A DNA stretch of 64,000 nt from Sporosarcina sp. BI001-red (lineage in GTDB: Bacteria; Bacillota; Bacilli; Bacillales_A; Planococcaceae): contig NZ_QQAK01000011.1 of NCBI RefSeq assembly GCF_003384035.1, forward strand, positions 1 to 64,000, in the 5' to 3' direction. The notes under the pieces were generated by a model that saw nothing but the letters and a program-made list of their open reading frames with translations, was not told the DNA's origin and searched no databases. Shown here one piece after another: positions 17,578 to 27,178 of the stretch. Each line of letters starts with the position of its first letter. Within the stretch, counting starts at the first letter, position 1. Position numbers and translations under genes: made by a program.

Positions 17578-17610
17578 TCAAAAAAAAGCACTCTTCACAA
17601 GAGGAAGAGT
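17578..17610 (-). terminator. Terminator after the esterase gene
   Basis: Stem ACTCTT/AAGAGT with nearby extra pairs, followed on the minus strand by T8. It closes the ddl-murF-esterase transcript and lies only about 7 nt before the structured element of cshA. Confidence 0.85.
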
Positions 17611-17677
17611 TCTGCGTAAATGTATCCAATGCTCAGGCTAGTTTACCACACTAAAGACAACATCGCAAGCTATACAC

Positions 17678-18394
17678 TCAACTTGAACATGTCTCCTGTT
17701 CGTCTTCTGAGCGCATGAATGCGATCACCTTGTCAAACCACTCCGCACAATCATCACTGTAACAAATATGGTGCTTTCCATTTTCCGAGAAGATCAGCTG
17801 TTTCAAAGAGGAACCTAGCGAATGATACAGCAAGTGGGCACTTGAATATGGAACAATCCCATCCTGCTTGCCTTGTACAATACAAACGGGCACAGTGATT
17901 CTGTCATAATACGGCTCAATTTGCTGAACAATCCGGGTAAATTGATAAGCTGAACGGATGGGTGTATTCGCCAGTTTATAGCGATACAAGTGGTAAAAAG
18001 TGTTCGGTGGAAAGTGTCGAATGACAGGCTCCGTCAGTAAAATCGCCGCATCTGCCACTAATAATCTTGGGGAGATGTACTTCGCAGCAGCACTCAGTAA
18101 GACGAGCCGTTCGACAGGATAGCGAAGCGCAAGGTACAGGGCAATTAAGCCCCCCATCGAAAAACCAACGACAAAAATGCGATCTGTACGTTTACTTAGT
18201 CGTCTATAAGCGAGTTCTGCTTCCATGAGCCAGGCTTCTGCAGTGATTTCAGCAAGTCTGCCCCCTGGTTCGTGCCCCGGTAATACGGGGACATCGATCA
18301 TCCAGTTCGTCTTGTCCTTTAAAAACTGAATGAACGGGCGCACTTCAAAAGATCCGCCCGTAAATCCATGCAGAATAATTACACCTGTTTTCAC
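17678..18394 (-). CDS. Alpha/beta-hydrolase, carboxylesterase-like
   Basis: A 238-aa alpha/beta hydrolase resembling the Est30 carboxylesterase family. The oxyanion HGFTGG motif is at 9-14, the nucleophile Ser79 is in GFSMG, an acid is likely in QGKQDGIVP, and the histidine is in GKHHI near the C-terminus. The start is a GTG with GGAGTAATCC before it, inside the end of murF. Only 3 bp separate it from murF, so it is cotranscribed with cell-wall genes. The natural substrate is unknown. Confidence 0.85.
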   Translation of the reverse strand: MKTGVIILHGFTGGSFEVRPFIQFLKDKTNWMIDVPVLPGHEPGGRLAEITAEAWLMEAELAYRRLSKRTDRIFVVGFSMGGLIALYLALRYPVERLVLLSAAAKYISPRLLVADAAILLTEPVIRHFPPNTFYHLYRYKLANTPIRSAYQFTRIVQQIEPYYDRITVPVCIVQGKQDGIVPYSSAHLLYHSLGSSLKQLIFSENGKHHICYSDDCAEWFDKVIAFMRSEDEQETCSS

Positions 18395-18397
18395 GGA

Positions 18398-19777
18398 TTA
18401 CTCCTCCGTTTCCAATACACCTTTCAACACGTTTTCAAGCGCCATCCCACGAGATCCTTTCAACAGAATAATGGATTGGTCGTCAATGGATTCAAGTAGT
18501 TTCTCGATAATAGGTGCATAATCTTTTTCTGTCCAAATCAGTTCTGCAGTCGTATTTCGGTTGCGAAGTTCGTCATATAACCAATGCATTCTAGGTCCGT
18601 ATAGGGCGATTCCCTTCAACTGTAGGTTGGCAAGTTGGTCGGCAACTGATTCATGGAAATGTCGTTCATCTTGTCCAAGTTCCAGCATATCCCCCAGTAC
18701 TATCCACTTATCACGGCGAAGTTCTGTCTGGCCAATAAAGGTCAAAGCAGCATGCAACGATGTAGGTGCGGCGTTATACGCGTCATTGATGAACAATGCT
18801 CCGCTTTTTGCTGTGACTGGCTGCATACGCATCGGCGTTAAGACCGCATTCAACAGCGCTCTCCGGATCGTTTCCTCAGTCATACCGAGTTTTTTTGCGA
18901 CCAGCATGGCTGCGAGTGAATTTTTCACTTGGTGCTCTCCGAATACCGGGATGACAAATTGGCCTTCCAACTGACCTGCTACTGTAAATCGACTTCCTTG
19001 CTCAGTGACTTGAATGTCTTTCGCAAGAAGGTCGCTCGTACTCCCATATCCAAAAGCTCGCGCATCAAGTTCTGGATGCTCATTCACAAGTGCTGTCAAA
19101 AGTGGCTCGTCGCCATCATAGTAAAATGCTCCGTTTGATGAAAGCCCATCTATAATTTCGAATTTCGCCTTCGCAATCCCTTCTCGACTTCCAAGATCCT
19201 GCATGTGAGCTTCACCGATATTCGTAATGATGGCAATATCCGGCTTCGCTAATTGAGAAAGGAATGAAATTTCCCCAAAGCCGCTCATCCCCATTTCCAG
19301 AACAGCGACTTCAGTATCTTCTTCAAGAGAAAGAATTGTCAGCGGCATGCCGAGCTCATTGTTGAAGTTCCCCTCTGTTTTACGTACTGCGAATGAGTCA
19401 CCTAAAACACTTGCCAGTAAATCTTTTGTCGATGTCTTCCCGTTCGAACCGGTAACACCGATCACTTTACATGTCAGCTGTTCACGATAGTTACGGGCAA
19501 GTTGCTGCAGTGCGAGTTCCGCATTCTCAACAAATAGGAGTGGAATGTCTTCAGGTGGATTCGGTTCATCGGCAAGCCAAAGTGAAGCAGACGCCCCATT
19601 TTCGATAGCAGATCGGACATACGTATGCCCATTTGCATGTTCTCCACGGAAAGGGATGAATAGCTCCCCTTCCTTGATGTTTCTCGAGTCAATCGTTGCA
19701 CCCGTCACTATAATTCCTTCTAAAAGTTGTCCAGAAGCATCCAACCAGTTAGCGAGTTCAGTCAGTTTTCGTTTCAT
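18398..19777 (-). CDS. murF: UDP-N-acetylmuramoyl-tripeptide--D-alanyl-D-alanine ligase
   Basis: A 459-aa Mur ligase that adds D-Ala-D-Ala to the UDP-MurNAc-tripeptide. The ATP-binding loop is GVTGSNGKTSTKD near residue 107; the central domain contains NNELGMPLT and ITNIGEAH, and the C-terminal domain NDAYNAAPTS. It follows ddl by 12 nt, pairing the enzyme that makes D-Ala-D-Ala with the one that uses it. Confidence 0.96.
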   Translation of the reverse strand: MKRKLTELANWLDASGQLLEGIIVTGATIDSRNIKEGELFIPFRGEHANGHTYVRSAIENGASASLWLADEPNPPEDIPLLFVENAELALQQLARNYREQLTCKVIGVTGSNGKTSTKDLLASVLGDSFAVRKTEGNFNNELGMPLTILSLEEDTEVAVLEMGMSGFGEISFLSQLAKPDIAIITNIGEAHMQDLGSREGIAKAKFEIIDGLSSNGAFYYDGDEPLLTALVNEHPELDARAFGYGSTSDLLAKDIQVTEQGSRFTVAGQLEGQFVIPVFGEHQVKNSLAAMLVAKKLGMTEETIRRALLNAVLTPMRMQPVTAKSGALFINDAYNAAPTSLHAALTFIGQTELRRDKWIVLGDMLELGQDERHFHESVADQLANLQLKGIALYGPRMHWLYDELRNRNTTAELIWTEKDYAPIIEKLLESIDDQSIILLKGSRGMALENVLKGVLETEE

Positions 19778-19789
19778 TAGTTATCCCAC

Positions 19790-20857
19790 TCAATCCATTG
19801 TGTATTGTATCTGTTGTTTTTCTGCATGACGCGCAACGGCCAACTCTATTAGGCGGTCAATCAATTCCGGATAGCTAACGCCGGTATGTTGCCAAAGTAG
19901 TGGGAACATACTTGTCGGTGTAAATCCAGGCATCGTATTGACTTCGTTGATGAGCACTTCGTCATTCTCTGTCACAAAGAAGTCTGCTCGAACGAGTCCA
20001 GCACAGTCGAGTACTTTGAATGCACGGTATGCCATGTCTTTCATATGGTTTGCAACGGCATCCGGTACTTGCGCAGGAATCATTAATTCTGTGTTCCCGT
20101 CTTGGTATTTCGCTTCGTAGTCGTAAAATGCTGCAACTGGCTTAATTTCCCCGGGAACTGAACATGCAGGCTCATCATTTCCCAGTACACCCATTTCGAT
20201 TTCACGCGCAGTGACACCTTGCTCCACAATAATCTTTCGATCGAATTTCAGTGCAAATGCAATTGCTTGCTTCAATCCATCCCGGTCGTCAGCTTTACTA
20301 ATGCCAACACTAGAGCCCAAGTTAGCTGGTTTTACAAACACCGGGTATTCAAGTGTTTGTTCTGCCGCGTCCAGTAAGCGGGTTTCTTCTTTTTCCCATT
20401 CTGAGCGTATGAAGTGAACATAAGGTACTTGAGCTAGACCAGCTTGAGCAAATAGTTGTTTCATGACAACTTTATCCATCCCTGCTGATGAGGAGAGGAC
20501 ACCATTGCCTGCGTATGGGATGTTCATCACTTCGAAAAGTCCTTGAACCGTCCCATCTTCCCCATTGGTTCCGTGCAATAGTGGCAAGATGACATCCGGC
20601 TTACTTTCGAGTTGAAGGAATTGGGCGATACTATCCGGCTCACTTATTCCATTTCCGTCCAAACGCAATTGTTCGATGGTTTCCACAGGTGCCATAAGTG
20701 ATGTGCCAGTACGCCACTCCCCTTCAGGCGTTATGTAAATCGGCATCACTTCGTATGTGTCAAAATTGACTGCCTGTGTAGCAGCGCGCGCTGTAGACAA
20801 GGAAACCTCATGTTCTGCTGACTTTCCTCCATAAACTAATCCTAGCTTTTTTTTCAT
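19790..20857 (-). CDS. ddl: D-alanine--D-alanine ligase
   Basis: A 355-aa ATP-grasp ligase joining two D-alanines. It begins [18 protein letters not shown], has [15 protein letters not shown], the ATP-binding [15 protein letters not shown] and the metal site [24 protein letters not shown]. The ATG at 20857 is preceded by GAGAGGG at 6 nt; an earlier frame start at 20872 lacks such a site. It is the first gene of ddl-murF-esterase. Confidence 0.96.
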   Translation of the reverse strand: MKKKLGLVYGGKSAEHEVSLSTARAATQAVNFDTYEVMPIYITPEGEWRTGTSLMAPVETIEQLRLDGNGISEPDSIAQFLQLESKPDVILPLLHGTNGEDGTVQGLFEVMNIPYAGNGVLSSSAGMDKVVMKQLFAQAGLAQVPYVHFIRSEWEKEETRLLDAAEQTLEYPVFVKPANLGSSVGISKADDRDGLKQAIAFALKFDRKIIVEQGVTAREIEMGVLGNDEPACSVPGEIKPVAAFYDYEAKYQDGNTELMIPAQVPDAVANHMKDMAYRAFKVLDCAGLVRADFFVTENDEVLINEVNTMPGFTPTSMFPLLWQHTGVSYPELIDRLIELAVARHAEKQQIQYTMD

Positions 20858-21071
20858 AATAATCCCTCTCAATCCGTTAGTTTTCGTCTCACTAGTTTAC
20901 CATGAACCGCGGATGAAGCTAGAAAAAACCTTCCTCCTCATCTATTGTTAGAGTAATAAGTTTTTCAATGAAGAAACTTCTGATTCCACAATCACGTCTT
21001 ATGAACCACGTGATTCTTTGACCTAACTACGCTATACTTTACCAATCATTTCCTTAGGGAGGAGTATCGCC

Positions 21072-22253
21072 TTGAAACTTTCAACCAAGTGGACAGACAG
21101 ATTTGACTGGACACTTGCCTTTTATCTTTTATTATTTTGTATCGTTAGTTTGACCGCAATCGGTTCTGCTCAAAACTCTGGACAATACCAAACAAACTTC
21201 ATTCCACTGCAAATCAGGTGGTATGTCCTTGGTGCATTTATCATTTTTGTTATGATTCAGCTCGAACCACAGCAATATAAAAAATTGGCATGGCCTCTTT
21301 ACGGCTTTGGAATCTTCTTATTGGTATTTCTAATGTTGGCACCTGGAGGACAAGACCAAATCGCCGAAATCCGCCTAGGTGCGAAGCGTTGGTTACATTT
21401 ACCTGTCATCGGAACGATCCAACCTTCAGAGTTCATTAAGACTTTTTTCATACTAGGATTAGCACGAACTGTTAGTGTTCACCATGAACGTCATCCAGGT
21501 AAATCACTTAAGTTGGATATGTTGTTGCTTGGAAAAGTGGGCGCGATGTTGCTTGTTCCACTTGCTTTCATTATGAAGCAACCAGATCTCGGAACATCTC
21601 TTGTATTCATTGCGATTACAATTGCCGTCGTCATCGTATCTGGGATCTCCTGGAAACTGTTAGCTCCATTGATGGCAGTCGGCGTAACGCTAGGAGCAAC
21701 TCTATTATGGATGGCGATTTACGCACAAGACTTTTTGCAAAAGCTCGGTTTTGACCCTTATCAATTTAAACGTGTCTATTCGTGGCTAGACCCCTATTCG
21801 TACCCTGGTGAAGAAGGGTATAATTTAATCCAGGCGATGACGGCGATTGGTTCTGGAGAATTCACAGGAAAAGGCTTCAAAGAAAGCGTTGTCTATATCC
21901 CCGAAAACCACACAGACTTCATCATTAGTGTCATTGGAGAAGAGTGGGGTTTTATCGGAACGAGTTTACTGATTACACTGTTCTTCGTCTTTATTTATCA
22001 TTTAACAAAAATTGCATTGACACTGAAAGATACATTTAGTGTATATGTGACAGCCGGTGTGATTGCTATGTTAGCTTTCCATGTGTTAGAAAATATCGGG
22101 ATGAATATTCAGCTGTTGCCGATAACAGGAATCCCTCTCCCTTTCATTAGTTACGGAGGAAGTTCCTTGTTTAGTAATATGTTTGCGATTGGGTTGGTTT
22201 TCAGCATGCGATTCCACCAACAAAATTACTTGTTTGAAACAGATGAAGAGTAA
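21072..22253 (+). CDS. SEDS-family peptidoglycan polymerase (RodA/FtsW type), copy 1
   Basis: A 393-aa membrane protein with about ten transmembrane helices. Family signatures include QPSEFIKTFF, QPDLGTSLVF, YSWLDPYSY, PENHTDFIISVIGEEWGF and GIPLPFISYGGSS. SEDS proteins are glycosyltransferases using lipid II, working with a class B PBP; the Asp in the HTDF segment is the residue required in characterised members (family knowledge). The start is a TTG after GGGAGGAG. A TATACT box and a small hairpin (20990-21015) lie upstream. The next gene is a close paralogue. Confidence 0.92.
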   Translation: MKLSTKWTDRFDWTLAFYLLLFCIVSLTAIGSAQNSGQYQTNFIPLQIRWYVLGAFIIFVMIQLEPQQYKKLAWPLYGFGIFLLVFLMLAPGGQDQIAEIRLGAKRWLHLPVIGTIQPSEFIKTFFILGLARTVSVHHERHPGKSLKLDMLLLGKVGAMLLVPLAFIMKQPDLGTSLVFIAITIAVVIVSGISWKLLAPLMAVGVTLGATLLWMAIYAQDFLQKLGFDPYQFKRVYSWLDPYSYPGEEGYNLIQAMTAIGSGEFTGKGFKESVVYIPENHTDFIISVIGEEWGFIGTSLLITLFFVFIYHLTKIALTLKDTFSVYVTAGVIAMLAFHVLENIGMNIQLLPITGIPLPFISYGGSSLFSNMFAIGLVFSMRFHQQNYLFETDEE

Positions 22254-22350
22254 CCGGACAAAACAGGAAAATTTCCTCTTGTGGAGATGGGTACGATTTC
22301 GGTTATAATGAGTGACTGTAACTCTTATGAAACGACAAAGGTGACATTAT

Positions 22351-23532
22351 ATGAAAATAGAACAAAAATCTGCGGACCGATTCGATTGGCCGCTAGCATT
22401 TCTCTTGCTTATGTTTGGAGCAATCAGTTTGGTTGCCATTTCCTCTGCTCAAACCACAGGACAATATGGCATTAACTTCATACCATCGCAAATTCAATGG
22501 TATGTCGTAGGTTCGATTATTATTGCGGCTACGATGTACTTCGAACCCGAACAATATAAGAAAGCAGCATGGCTCATTTACGGTGCCGGAATATTTGCGT
22601 TGTTCGTGTTGTACATCCTACCAGGAGGTCTGGACCTCGTCGCCCCTAAGAATGGAGCAAAAAGTTGGTTCCACTTACCAGGTATCGGTAGTATCCAGCC
22701 TGCCGAGTTTATGAAGACATTTTTCATCATCGGACTTGCACGCGTCATTACAAAACACCACGAAAAGTTTACAGAGAAAACGATACAGACCGATTTTATG
22801 TTACTTCTAAAAATTGGTGTCGTACTAATTGTGCCGTTATTTTTCATCATGATGCAGCCTGACCTTGGTACCGCGCTAGTTTTCCTTGCAATCACTGCAG
22901 CTCTTGCCGTAGTAGCAGGGATTACGTGGAAAATCCTCCTCCCGATTTTTTTAGGAGGTGCATCAATTGGCGGTACGATGCTCTTCATGGCATTATATGC
23001 CCAAGATTTCTTAACGTCACTTGGTTTTAAAACGTATCAGTTCCAAAGAATCTATTCATGGCTCGATCCCTATTCGTACTCATCAAACGAAGGGTTGCAT
23101 CTCATCACTTCTTTGAATGCAATCGGATCCGGTGAGATTTTTGGAAAGGGGTTTAAAGCCCGCGAAGTGTATGTCCCAGAAAGTCATACGGACTTCATAT
23201 TCAGTGTAATTGGGGAAGAGTGGGGATTCTTCGGTGCATGCGTCGTCATTTGTCTATACTTTTTCCTTATTTATCATTTGACGAAGATCGCGTTGGAGTT
23301 AAAAGATCCTTTCAGTACGTATATTGCTGCAGGGATTATCGCAATGATCACATTCCACGTATTTGAAAATATTGGTATGACGATTCAACTCCTTCCGATT
23401 ACGGGTATTCCTCTTCCATTTATCAGCTATGGAGGAAGTTCGCTGATGGGTAACATGCTCGCTATCGGTCTGATTTTCAGTATGAAGTTCCACCATCGGA
23501 CGTATATGTTTAAATCAGATGAAGAAGAATAA
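22351..23532 (+). CDS. SEDS-family peptidoglycan polymerase (RodA/FtsW type), copy 2
   Basis: A 393-aa tandem paralogue of the gene 97 bp upstream, with identical length and matching motifs (QPAEFMKTFF, QPDLGTALVF, YSWLDPYSY, PESHTDFIFSVIGEEWGF, GIPLPFISYGGSS). It probably has its own promoter, because a perfect TATAAT (about 22304-22309) lies in the intergenic gap, though its -35 is weak. AAAGGTG precedes the ATG. A pair of RodA-like proteins suggests duplicated or divided roles in elongation or sporulation; neither can be called rodA with certainty. Confidence 0.92.
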   Translation: MKIEQKSADRFDWPLAFLLLMFGAISLVAISSAQTTGQYGINFIPSQIQWYVVGSIIIAATMYFEPEQYKKAAWLIYGAGIFALFVLYILPGGLDLVAPKNGAKSWFHLPGIGSIQPAEFMKTFFIIGLARVITKHHEKFTEKTIQTDFMLLLKIGVVLIVPLFFIMMQPDLGTALVFLAITAALAVVAGITWKILLPIFLGGASIGGTMLFMALYAQDFLTSLGFKTYQFQRIYSWLDPYSYSSNEGLHLITSLNAIGSGEIFGKGFKAREVYVPESHTDFIFSVIGEEWGFFGACVVICLYFFLIYHLTKIALELKDPFSTYIAAGIIAMITFHVFENIGMTIQLLPITGIPLPFISYGGSSLMGNMLAIGLIFSMKFHHRTYMFKSDEEE

Positions 23533-23570
23533 AAAACACGTCCACAGAAAATCCTGTGGACGTGTTTTTT
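23531..23570. terminator. Bidirectional terminator after the second SEDS gene
   Basis: Stem AACACGTCCACAG/CTGTGGACGTGTT with loop AAAATC, flanked by A6 and T6. It serves the SEDS gene on plus and the small ORF at 23573 on minus. Confidence 0.93.
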
Positions 23571-23572
23571 AG

Positions 23573-23713
23573 TTATGGTTGGATTTGCGGGTCTTGCTGA
23601 GCGGGCGGTGTAAGAGCCTTCAGCATATCTAGACGCGATTTTGTCATTGTAGCGGAAACACCTAACTTCGCTAAGTTTGTGATGATCTTCTTCAAATCGA
23701 TTTCTTTCGCCAT
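23573..23713 (-). CDS. Small protein of 46 aa, unknown function
   Basis: An open reading frame too short for usual cut-offs. It starts at ATG 23713 with AGGTGG at 6 nt and ends at the shared bidirectional terminator, so it has a ribosome site, a stop and a terminator. The product begins MAKEIDLKKIITNLAKLG and is amphipathic (K/L-rich helix) with a polar tail rich in Pro/Gln. No homologue is recognised. A TATAAT-containing region upstream (about 23810-23815) could hold its promoter. Confidence 0.7.
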   Translation of the reverse strand: MAKEIDLKKIITNLAKLGVSATMTKSRLDMLKALTPPAQQDPQIQP

Positions 23714-23895
23714 CTGGTTCCACCTCAACCTTTCTATAGTGCAGGACGCACAAATTGGATGTAAGGTTCTATTATGTTCAAATCGTGATGTTTTCTTTGT
23801 CTAACTTTATTATACCACGATTGTCAAGTTTTTAACCTTTCAATTATGTTACAAAATCACTTTCTTCGTAAACTTTATTGCACAGTCTTAAAAAG

Positions 23896-23924
23896 TTGAC
23901 ATACCCCCTACTGGTACATTACGC
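23896..23924 (+). promoter_or_regulatory. csoR-copZ promoter with CsoR operator
   Basis: TTGACA (-35, 23896-23901) and TACGCT (-10, weak, 23919-23924) are 17 bp apart. The spacer contains TACCCCCTACTGGTA (23902-23916), resembling the GC-rich pseudo-palindrome bound by CsoR repressors. The same TACCCCC-N4-GGTA pattern recurs before copA at 24590. Confidence 0.8.
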
Positions 23925-23949
23925 TTTAAAAAAGGAAGGGGTGACGAAC

Positions 23950-24273
23950 ATGGTTAATGAAAATGAACTTTTAGTTGACGAGGAATTCTCTTGTCGCAAA
24001 AGTCACCACCCCGAAAGTGTCAAAACAAATCTTATTCATCGCTTGAATCGTGTAGAAGGTCAAATACGCGGTATTCGTAAAATGGTTGAGAACGATGTGT
24101 ATTGCGATGACATTATTACTCAATTCGCGGCTACACAATCTGCTTTGAATGGCGCTGCCAAAGTATTATTGGACGGACATTTAAAAGGGTGTGTGAAAGA
24201 TCGGCTAGCTGAAGGCGATGATGCCGTTCTGGATGAATTACTCATTACCATTTCAAAATTGATGAGAAAATAA
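23950..24273 (+). CDS. csoR: Copper-sensing repressor CsoR
   Basis: A 107-aa DUF156 family repressor. The Cu(I) ligands are present: Cys in DVYCDD, His in DGHLKGC and the second Cys in the same motif. It binds operator DNA when copper-free and releases it on binding Cu(I). The ATG at 23950 is preceded by GGAAGGGGTG and gives the normal N-terminus; the upstream in-frame start at 23878 lies before the promoter. It is followed by copZ at 15 bp. Confidence 0.93.
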   Translation: MVNENELLVDEEFSCRKSHHPESVKTNLIHRLNRVEGQIRGIRKMVENDVYCDDIITQFAATQSALNGAAKVLLDGHLKGCVKDRLAEGDDAVLDELLITISKLMRK

Positions 24274-24288
24274 AGGAGGGAATTTAAA

Positions 24289-24498
24289 ATGGAACAAACA
24301 ACATTAACAGTCAAAGGCATGTCTTGTGGACATTGTGTAAAAGCGGTTGAAGATAGTGTGGGCAAACTTACGGGTGTTGAATCCGTTTCCGTTAACCTAG
24401 ATGCAGGAACTGTGCAAGTTTCGCATGATGCAACTACAGCCGATCGGAAAGTAATCGAAGAAACGATTGAAGACCAAGGGTACGACGTCGTTCAGTAA
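24289..24498 (+). CDS. copZ: Copper chaperone CopZ
   Basis: A 69-aa single HMA domain with the copper-binding GMSCGHC motif at 10-16. It carries Cu(I) to the ATPase CopA in the cytosol. It is cotranscribed with csoR; AAAGGAGGG precedes the ATG. Length matches B. subtilis CopZ (69 aa). Confidence 0.95.
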   Translation: MEQTTLTVKGMSCGHCVKAVEDSVGKLTGVESVSVNLDAGTVQVSHDATTADRKVIEETIEDQGYDVVQ

Positions 24499-24510
24499 TT
24501 CTTACTGAGA

Positions 24511-24538
24511 CCGCATGCCAACGCTATGCGGTTTTTTT
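24511..24538 (+). terminator. Terminator after copZ
   Basis: Stem CCGCAT/ATGCGG with loop GCCAACGCT, then T7. It separates csoR-copZ from copA, which has its own operator. Confidence 0.9.
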
Positions 24539-24589
24539 CATATTATCCTGAAACACTATGGCAAATGCCATTTTTATTTTCATGAATTT

Positions 24590-24604
24590 ATACCCCCATG
24601 AGGT
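24590..24604 (+). promoter_or_regulatory. CsoR operator before copA
   Basis: TACCCCCATGAGGTA matches the box before csoR (TACCCCC-N4-GGTA). It lies 19 nt upstream of the copA ATG, over the expected transcription start. No good -35/-10 pair is obvious. Confidence 0.7.
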
Positions 24605-24622
24605 ACATAGAGGAGGTCGAGT

Positions 24623-27028
24623 ATGATGAGTGAGAAACGAATAGATATTCCCATCACCGGAATGACTTGTGCAGCTTGTGCAAACCGGATTGAAAAAGGG
24701 CTCTCCCGCATGGATGGGGTGCAAGAAGTTGCTGTTAATTTTGCAACTGAAAAAGCTGCTGTGACGGTCGACACCGATGCTGCCGATTTACTTGCCATCC
24801 GCGCTAAAATTCAGTCACTCGGCTATGATGTGACTGAACGCCAAGTTGATTTACAGCTGACAGGTATGACATGTGCAGCGTGTTCTGCCCGGATTGAAAA
24901 AGTACTTTCCCGGATGCCGGGTGTTTTCAGTGTGAATGTGAATTTAGCACTTGAGACAGGTCACGTCACGTATGATCCGACCACACTTTCTATAGATGAG
25001 ATTATCGAAAAGATAGAAAAGATTGGTTATGGTGCTTTTGTTAAAGGTGGAGACACTACGACTGATGGAGACCCTCGAAAAACGGAAATACGAAAAAAAA
25101 CGAGAACATTCTTGATTTCTGCCGTACTTTCTCTGCCACTTTTATGGACCATGTTCGCTCATTTCTCTTTTACTAGTTGGATGTATGTACCAAGCTTGCT
25201 TATGAATCCGTATTTCCAGTGGATACTTGCCACGCCGGTCCAGTTCTGGATTGGCTCCATATTCTATAAAGGTGCGTATTCTGCACTTCGAAATGGGAGT
25301 GCCAATATGGACGTGCTCGTTGTGCTCGGAACGTCCGCAGCTTATTTCTATTCCGTTTTCTTGGTCCTCTCAGGCTCGGGTCATGGCTTGTATTTTGAAA
25401 CAAGCGCTGTCCTGATTACACTGATTTTACTCGGAAAGCTATTTGAAGCACGTGCCAAAGGGCATTCATCGGATGCTATAAAAAAACTGATGGGACTGCA
25501 ACCAACGATGGCAATCGTAGAGCGTGATGGTGTCGCTTCAGAAATTCCGATTTCCGATGTTCAAGTAGGCGATGTGCTTGTGATTCGCCCAGGTGCTTCA
25601 GTTCCAGTAGATGCGGAAGTGCTTTCTGGTTCGTCCGCAGTAGACGAATCGATGCTGACTGGTGAAAGCCTACCTGTCGATAAAGTAGCGGGAGATCTGT
25701 TGTATGCTGCTACTGTCAATGCAAACGGTTCCTTGCGGGTTTGCGCGAAGAACATAGGCAAAGATACGATGCTCTCCGGAATCATTCGAGTTGTTGAAGA
25801 AGCACAAGGATCGAAAGCGCCTATACAGCGCTTAGCTGATAAAATCTCTGGCGTGTTCGTTCCAGTCGTTGTTGGAATCGCTGTTATCACTTTTCTCGTT
25901 TGGTACTTCTTTGTAACGCCTGGCAATTTCGCTGAAGCGCTGACGAGTACGATTGCGGTATTGGTAATTGCCTGTCCATGTGCACTTGGACTTGCGACTC
26001 CGACATCGATCATGGCTGGGTCTGGTCGGGCCGCAGAGCACGGGATTCTATTCAAAACTGCGGAAGCGATGGAACAGACGAAATCGATTGATACGATTGT
26101 GTTTGATAAAACGGGTACGATTACCAAAGGGACACCTGAAGTGACGGACTTCTTCACTTCGGATTCATCAAATAGAAATAGGTTAATTGCTTTAGCAGCT
26201 GCGGCGGAAAATGATTCTGAACATCCGGTTGCTCGTGCAATTACTGATTATGGAGTGGAACTTGGTGTTCAAGTTGGGACAGTTGAAAAGTTCGAATCGA
26301 TTCCTGGACATGGGATCCACTGTAAGGTCGATGACGCTGAAGTGTTGCTCGGAAACCTGAAATTATTGGAGCGCTTTGGCGTTTCGGTCGATGAAGGAGT
26401 TGCAGACGTAGCTTCCCTTGAAAATGATGGGAAAACGGTGATGTATATGGCGGCAGACGGCAATCATGTTGCGATGATTGCTGTTGCGGATACAGTGAAA
26501 GAGACGTCTGCTCAGGCCGTGAAAGAATTGCATGCACTTGGGTTAGAAGTCATTATGCTGACAGGCGATCAGGAACGAACCGCGAAGTCGATTGCAGCGG
26601 CTGTTGGAATTGACAGAGTCTTCGCCGGTGTCCTGCCTGACCAAAAAGCGCAAACGATATTGCAATTGCAAGCTGAAGGAAAACGGGTTGCAATGGCAGG
26701 TGACGGCATTAACGATGCTCCCGCGCTAGCAGTAGCGGATATCGGAATAGCGATGGGCACAGGAACTGCAGTTGCGATGGAAGCAGCTGATGTTACCTTG
26801 ATGCATGGTGACTTGTTGCGTGTTCCAGATACGCTTGCGATGAGCCGACTGACTGTAAGGAACATTAAACAGAACTTGTTCTGGGCGCTTGCCTACAATT
26901 CAATCGGCATTCCGATTGCGGCTTCTGGCTTATTAGCCCCTTGGGTAGCAGGTGCTGCCATGGCGTTTAGTTCCGTATCTGTTGTATTGAATGCACTCAG
27001 ATTGCAGCGCGTGAAGTTACGTTCATAA
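24623..27028 (+). CDS. copA: Copper-exporting P1B-type ATPase CopA
   Basis: An 801-aa heavy-metal ATPase. Two N-terminal HMA domains carry GMTCAAC (about 13-19 and 81-87). Eight transmembrane helices are predicted, with the metal site CPC in [11 protein letters not shown]; the phosphorylated Asp is in DKTGTITKG, and [11 protein letters not shown] and the HP motif (SEHPVARA) complete the ATP domain. It pumps Cu(I) out of the cytosol, served by CopZ. GGAGG lies 6 nt before the ATG. Confidence 0.96.
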   Translation: MMSEKRIDIPITGMTCAACANRIEKGLSRMDGVQEVAVNFATEKAAVTVDTDAADLLAIRAKIQSLGYDVTERQVDLQLTGMTCAACSARIEKVLSRMPGVFSVNVNLALETGHVTYDPTTLSIDEIIEKIEKIGYGAFVKGGDTTTDGDPRKTEIRKKTRTFLISAVLSLPLLWTMFAHFSFTSWMYVPSLLMNPYFQWILATPVQFWIGSIFYKGAYSALRNGSANMDVLVVLGTSAAYFYSVFLVLSGSGHGLYFETSAVLITLILLGKLFEARAKGHSSDAIKKLMGLQPTMAIVERDGVASEIPISDVQVGDVLVIRPGASVPVDAEVLSGSSAVDESMLTGESLPVDKVAGDLLYAATVNANGSLRVCAKNIGKDTMLSGIIRVVEEAQGSKAPIQRLADKISGVFVPVVVGIAVITFLVWYFFVTPGNFAEALTSTIAVLVIACPCALGLATPTSIMAGSGRAAEHGILFKTAEAMEQTKSIDTIVFDKTGTITKGTPEVTDFFTSDSSNRNRLIALAAAAENDSEHPVARAITDYGVELGVQVGTVEKFESIPGHGIHCKVDDAEVLLGNLKLLERFGVSVDEGVADVASLENDGKTVMYMAADGNHVAMIAVADTVKETSAQAVKELHALGLEVIMLTGDQERTAKSIAAAVGIDRVFAGVLPDQKAQTILQLQAEGKRVAMAGDGINDAPALAVADIGIAMGTGTAVAMEAADVTLMHGDLLRVPDTLAMSRLTVRNIKQNLFWALAYNSIGIPIAASGLLAPWVAGAAMAFSSVSVVLNALRLQRVKLRS

Positions 27029-27044
27029 TCACAATTTCATGAGA

Positions 27045-27087
27045 GACTGAAAGAAATGGGCCATTTCCACTTCTTTCAGTTTTTTTG
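27045..27087 (+). terminator. Terminator after copA
   Basis: Stem ACTGAAAGAA/TTCTTTCAGT with a 16-nt inner segment, followed by T7 on plus. Confidence 0.9.
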
Positions 27088-27178
27088 TGGCGTTGGATGT
27101 GTTTTTGTTTTCAAGGACAAATTCCTTTGTTCATGTATACTATAGAAATACAAACCATTTCCAGAAAGGCGGCATACA

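Noticed and set aside
24120..24365. Reverse-strand frames inside csoR, copA and other genes.
   Set aside because: They are shadows of strong coding sequences in other frames with no independent signals.
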